A stretch of DNA of 16,809 bases from contig JAIDKM010000291.1 of NCBI GenBank assembly GCA_029051915.1, forward strand, positions 1 to 16,809, in the 5' to 3' direction. Under the pieces are notes generated by a model, which made no database searches, was not told the origin of the DNA, and was given only the letters and a program-made list of their open reading frames with translations. The stretch is from Alistipes sp. Its GTDB lineage: Bacteria; Bacteroidota; Bacteroidia; Bacteroidales; Rikenellaceae. Position numbers and translations under genes: made by a program. This document shows, in pieces, positions 14,423 through 16,809 of the stretch; the first letter of the stretch is position 1; each line of letters opens with the position of its first letter.

Positions 14423-16258
14423 TTAATTTTCCATCTTCCGCAACGGCTCGAAATTGCGCGTAGCCATCTCGAAGCCGGCATTCTTGTAGAACTCCACGAA
14501 TGTCAGACGCATCGGGTGGACGAACGACGAGATCGTCGACATAAAGAGGTTGATGCCGTGGCCGATCAGCAGAATCGGCAGCATGATCAAAATCTTCACG
14601 ACGATGTTGGCGCCGTCGGGCACGAAACCCTCGGCCAGCGAATTGAAGACCAACGCCAGCACGCCGCCCGAAAGTCCGATCGCGAACAATCGGATGTACG
14701 ACAACACGTCGCTCAACAACGCTGTGATGTTGTTATAGAGGTTCCACACGCCCGAACCGACATTCAGCAGCGGATTGCGGCCCGGCGTATTGAAGAACAA
14801 CATCAACGCTCCGCCAATACCCAGCACGACATAGAAAGCTACCGACGAAGTAGTGAACCCAGGAATGACCCACTTTTCGTTGAGCATCGGAAGTCCTCCC
14901 GCAACCGAACCGGCCAGCAGGATCAGGAACCATCCCAACGAACCGAACGCATGGCGGATGCCGAACGTACGGGCCGTAACGCAGATGCTGATCAACATAC
15001 CGAACAGAATCTGCACCACGCCGATAGCCAATGCGATGGAGAAGAAACGTCCCTGGAAGTCGAAGAACGGAACCGAAGGGAAGTAATCCTTGAGATTCAA
15101 CCCGAAGAACGAACCGCAGAACAAACCGAAAAGGATCGTTGCGGCAGCGCACATCGTAGCGAACCACGCGGCCTGGCGCATCATGCCGGACTTGGGATTC
15201 TTACGCAGGAGCCACAGCCCCATGGCCAGCAGGATCAGGCCGTAACCCGCATCGTTCAGACAGATGCCGAAGAAAAGCATGTAGAACGGAGCGAAGAACG
15301 GCGTGAGGTCGAGCGTCCCGTAGCGCGGCCGGGCGTACATGTCGCCCACGAGCTCGAAGATACGCGAAAACCACCCGTTCTTGAGCTTCACAGGGGTATT
15401 GTCCTCGGGCGTGGGATCGCTCTTGATATAGACCACGTTGGGATACTCCTCCAACAAGGCATCGACCCGGGCCGACGTTTCGGTTTCGGCCCAGCCCTCC
15501 AACACGGCGAGCGTGCCGTCGGCAGCCTGCTGCGCCGTAGCCTCGACCTTGACGCCCTGCAACCGCTCCTTGAGCGAAGCGACGTAGGCTGCAAGCACCT
15601 CGTACGAAGCCGCCGCACGAGCGATCTCCGCATCGCAGGCCTCCAGCTTCCGCTGCTCGGAGGCGATCGCCTCCTCGGCCTGCCGGACATTCATCTGCGG
15701 CGCCTTCATCTCCTGTGCATCGAGATTGACCTCGGCACCGGGAGCCGCGATAACGACGAACCACACCATCGCATCGGTGCGTCCGATCTCGGAAATCGTA
15801 TACTCCTCCGACCACACCGGAAACGCCTTGTCGTAGGCACTCCGCTGCGCCGTGAAATAACGCAGCACGATGCCCCGGTCGGCGAGCTTCCGGGCCCGTT
15901 CGACGTCGAACTCGCCCCACGGACGCAACTCGTCGGCCGTCTTCTCCAACCGGGCGATCTCGGCGCGCGATGCGGCGATCTCCCGCTGAATGCGCAGGTA
16001 CTCGTCGAAAGTTTCGCGACCGGAACCGTAAGGCACAGCCCTGTTCTGCTCATGCTCGGGATCCTCGCGCCACCCTTTCAGAAAATCGAGGGCCTTGTTG
16101 CCCGCCTCAATGTCGAGGAGCAACTGCCGATCCTCCTCCGAAGGCTCCCAACCGGCGGTGGTGATGTCGACCAGTCCGAGGTCGCGCAGCTTATCGATAA
16201 AATCGCCGCTCTGTGCCGCGAAGAGCACAAAGTCGTATTTCGACATTCTTGCTATCAT
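14423..16258 (-). CDS. ntpI: V-type ATP synthase/ATPase subunit I (stator)
   Basis: Subunit I is the stator membrane protein (equivalent to eukaryotic subunit a) that forms the two ion half-channels against the K ring. Its 611 residues divide into a cytosolic, coiled-coil-rich N-terminal half (about 1-315) and a C-terminal membrane half with about seven or eight helices. FYMLFFGICLNDAGYGLILLAMGLWLL is the first membrane segment pair. Arg523 in SYIRLFAIGLSG aligns with the essential channel arginine (Vph1 SYLRLWALSL). The HPMRLTFVEFYKNAGF tail motif is also conserved. The ATG at 16258 overlaps the subunit D stop by 4 nt (ATGA), which favours it over the in-frame Met at 16246. Expression is probably coupled to D. 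The length is slightly short for the family but complete. Confidence 0.95.
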   Translation of the reverse strand: MIARMSKYDFVLFAAQSGDFIDKLRDLGLVDITTAGWEPSEEDRQLLLDIEAGNKALDFLKGWREDPEHEQNRAVPYGSGRETFDEYLRIQREIAASRAEIARLEKTADELRPWGEFDVERARKLADRGIVLRYFTAQRSAYDKAFPVWSEEYTISEIGRTDAMVWFVVIAAPGAEVNLDAQEMKAPQMNVRQAEEAIASEQRKLEACDAEIARAAASYEVLAAYVASLKERLQGVKVEATAQQAADGTLAVLEGWAETETSARVDALLEEYPNVVYIKSDPTPEDNTPVKLKNGWFSRIFELVGDMYARPRYGTLDLTPFFAPFYMLFFGICLNDAGYGLILLAMGLWLLRKNPKSGMMRQAAWFATMCAAATILFGLFCGSFFGLNLKDYFPSVPFFDFQGRFFSIALAIGVVQILFGMLISICVTARTFGIRHAFGSLGWFLILLAGSVAGGLPMLNEKWVIPGFTTSSVAFYVVLGIGGALMLFFNTPGRNPLLNVGSGVWNLYNNITALLSDVLSYIRLFAIGLSGGVLALVFNSLAEGFVPDGANIVVKILIMLPILLIGHGINLFMSTISSFVHPMRLTFVEFYKNAGFEMATRNFEPLRKMEN

Positions 16259-16809
16259 AACATCGCGCCCTCCCCGGCGGCCTGCTGTTTGGTTTTGACG
16301 ATCTTCTGGGCCGACTTGGAGAGGTTCTCCTCGTCCTCCATGAAGCGTTTGATCTTCCGGATGGCATCCTCGTAACCGGGAATCTGCACCTTCTCGTAGA
16401 GATTCACCTTCTGCGTGGTCTTGCGGCGTGCGAAGTCCAGCAACTCCATCTTGCGGTTATAGACCTCGAACTCCAGGGCCAGACGGGCGAGCCGCTTGAG
16501 CAGATCGATGCCGTCGGCGAACCAGACGGGCGCCGAGAAGAGGTCGTAGGGCTTCTCCTCGAACTTCACCTCCTGCAGCACGGGCGTACGGACTCCGGCG
16601 ATCTTCTGGGTCGTCAGCTCGACGTCGGCGATCCGTACGAGATCGTCGTCGAACTCCCCCCACAGGGCGGCCATATAGTCGTACTCGGCCTTCAGGGCGT
16701 CGAGCCGACGGCGGAAATCCGCAGCGGAGTCTTTCGCTTTCTTGACCTCGGAACGCAGGGCCGACTCCTTGCTTTTGATCGTAGGGAGCGCCTTCTGCCG
16801 CATCTTGAG
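16255..16809 (-). CDS. ntpD: V-type ATP synthase/ATPase subunit D, 5' end outside the window
   Basis: Subunit D is the long coiled-coil central stalk that links the catalytic A3B3 head to the rotor. The visible 184 codons are mostly helical and charged, with ALPTIKSKESALRSEVKKA near the visible start and a C-terminal helix (DAIRKIKRFMEDEENLSKSAQKIVKTKQQA). A Met at 16803 is in frame, but the reading frame stays open to the window edge, and the residues before it (Leu-Lys-Met-Arg) fit the Bacteroidales subunit D pattern QLKMRxRALPTIK, so the real start is upstream. The stop overlaps subunit I by 4 nt. The order D-I-K is that of Bacteroidetes V-ATPase operons, so A and B genes are expected just beyond the right edge. 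Confidence 0.92.
   Translation of the reverse strand, partial: LKMRQKALPTIKSKESALRSEVKKAKDSAADFRRRLDALKAEYDYMAALWGEFDDDLVRIADVELTTQKIAGVRTPVLQEVKFEEKPYDLFSAPVWFADGIDLLKRLARLALEFEVYNRKMELLDFARRKTTQKVNLYEKVQIPGYEDAIRKIKRFMEDEENLSKSAQKIVKTKQQAAGEGAML

Noticed and set aside
13149..14426. A 425-codon plus-strand frame running from within rnr to beyond subunit K
   Set aside because: Both ends are shadows of rnr and of the K gene; only the middle lectin-like part has real similarity, so only that part was reported.
14396..16375. A 659-codon plus-strand open frame opposite subunit I
   Set aside because: It mirrors the coding sequence of a well-supported membrane subunit, and its product is a low-complexity His/Arg/Glu-rich string typical of an antisense shadow.

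Overview
The window looks like a chromosomal core segment from a GC-rich member of the Bacteroidales, most likely close to Alistipes (Rikenellaceae). This is inferred from several signs: strong G/C preference at third codon positions, promoters of the Bacteroidetes type (TAnnTTTG at -7), start codons mostly lacking a strong Shine-Dalgarno sequence, the tig-clpP-clpX gene order, the Bacteroidetes form of transketolase (SDG in place of GDG), and a bacterial V-type ATPase. No tRNA, rRNA, CRISPR array, complete transposon or reverse transcriptase was seen.

Layout. (1) Positions 1-4214, minus strand: trigger factor (tig), clpP and clpX form a proteostasis block, followed by the 5' part of a transketolase gene with its own promoter. 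An intrinsic terminator hairpin lies between tig and clpP. clpP and clpX overlap by 4 nt. (2) Positions 4215-4637: a divergent intergenic region holding a tandem array of about 71-bp units rich in inverted repeats. The array abuts the tig promoter. (3) Positions 4638-11120, plus strand: a tight run of a lipoprotein glutaminyl cyclotransferase, metH (cobalamin-dependent methionine synthase), metF (methylenetetrahydrofolate reductase) and an M20 amidohydrolase, with gaps of 1 nt, a 4-nt overlap and 3 nt. rnr (RNase R) follows after 65 nt. (4) Positions 13403-13928: a gene-poor gap between convergent units. It holds an rnr terminator, a G8 tract, a fragment coding for a C-type-lectin/FISUMP-like C-terminus of the kind found in targets of diversity-generating retroelements, and a strong hairpin terminator. 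(5) Positions 13929-16809, minus strand: the distal end of a V-type ATPase operon in the order D (5' end outside the window), I, K.

Functionally, MetF makes 5-methyltetrahydrofolate, which MetH uses to regenerate methionine. ClpX and ClpP form one ATP-dependent protease, and trigger factor acts on nascent chains. The K subunit carries residues matching the sodium site of Enterococcus hirae NtpK, so the ATPase may move Na+. The most unusual parts are the repeat array at the tig promoter, whose units look like decayed copies of that promoter, and the orphan lectin-fold fragment between rnr and the V-ATPase genes.
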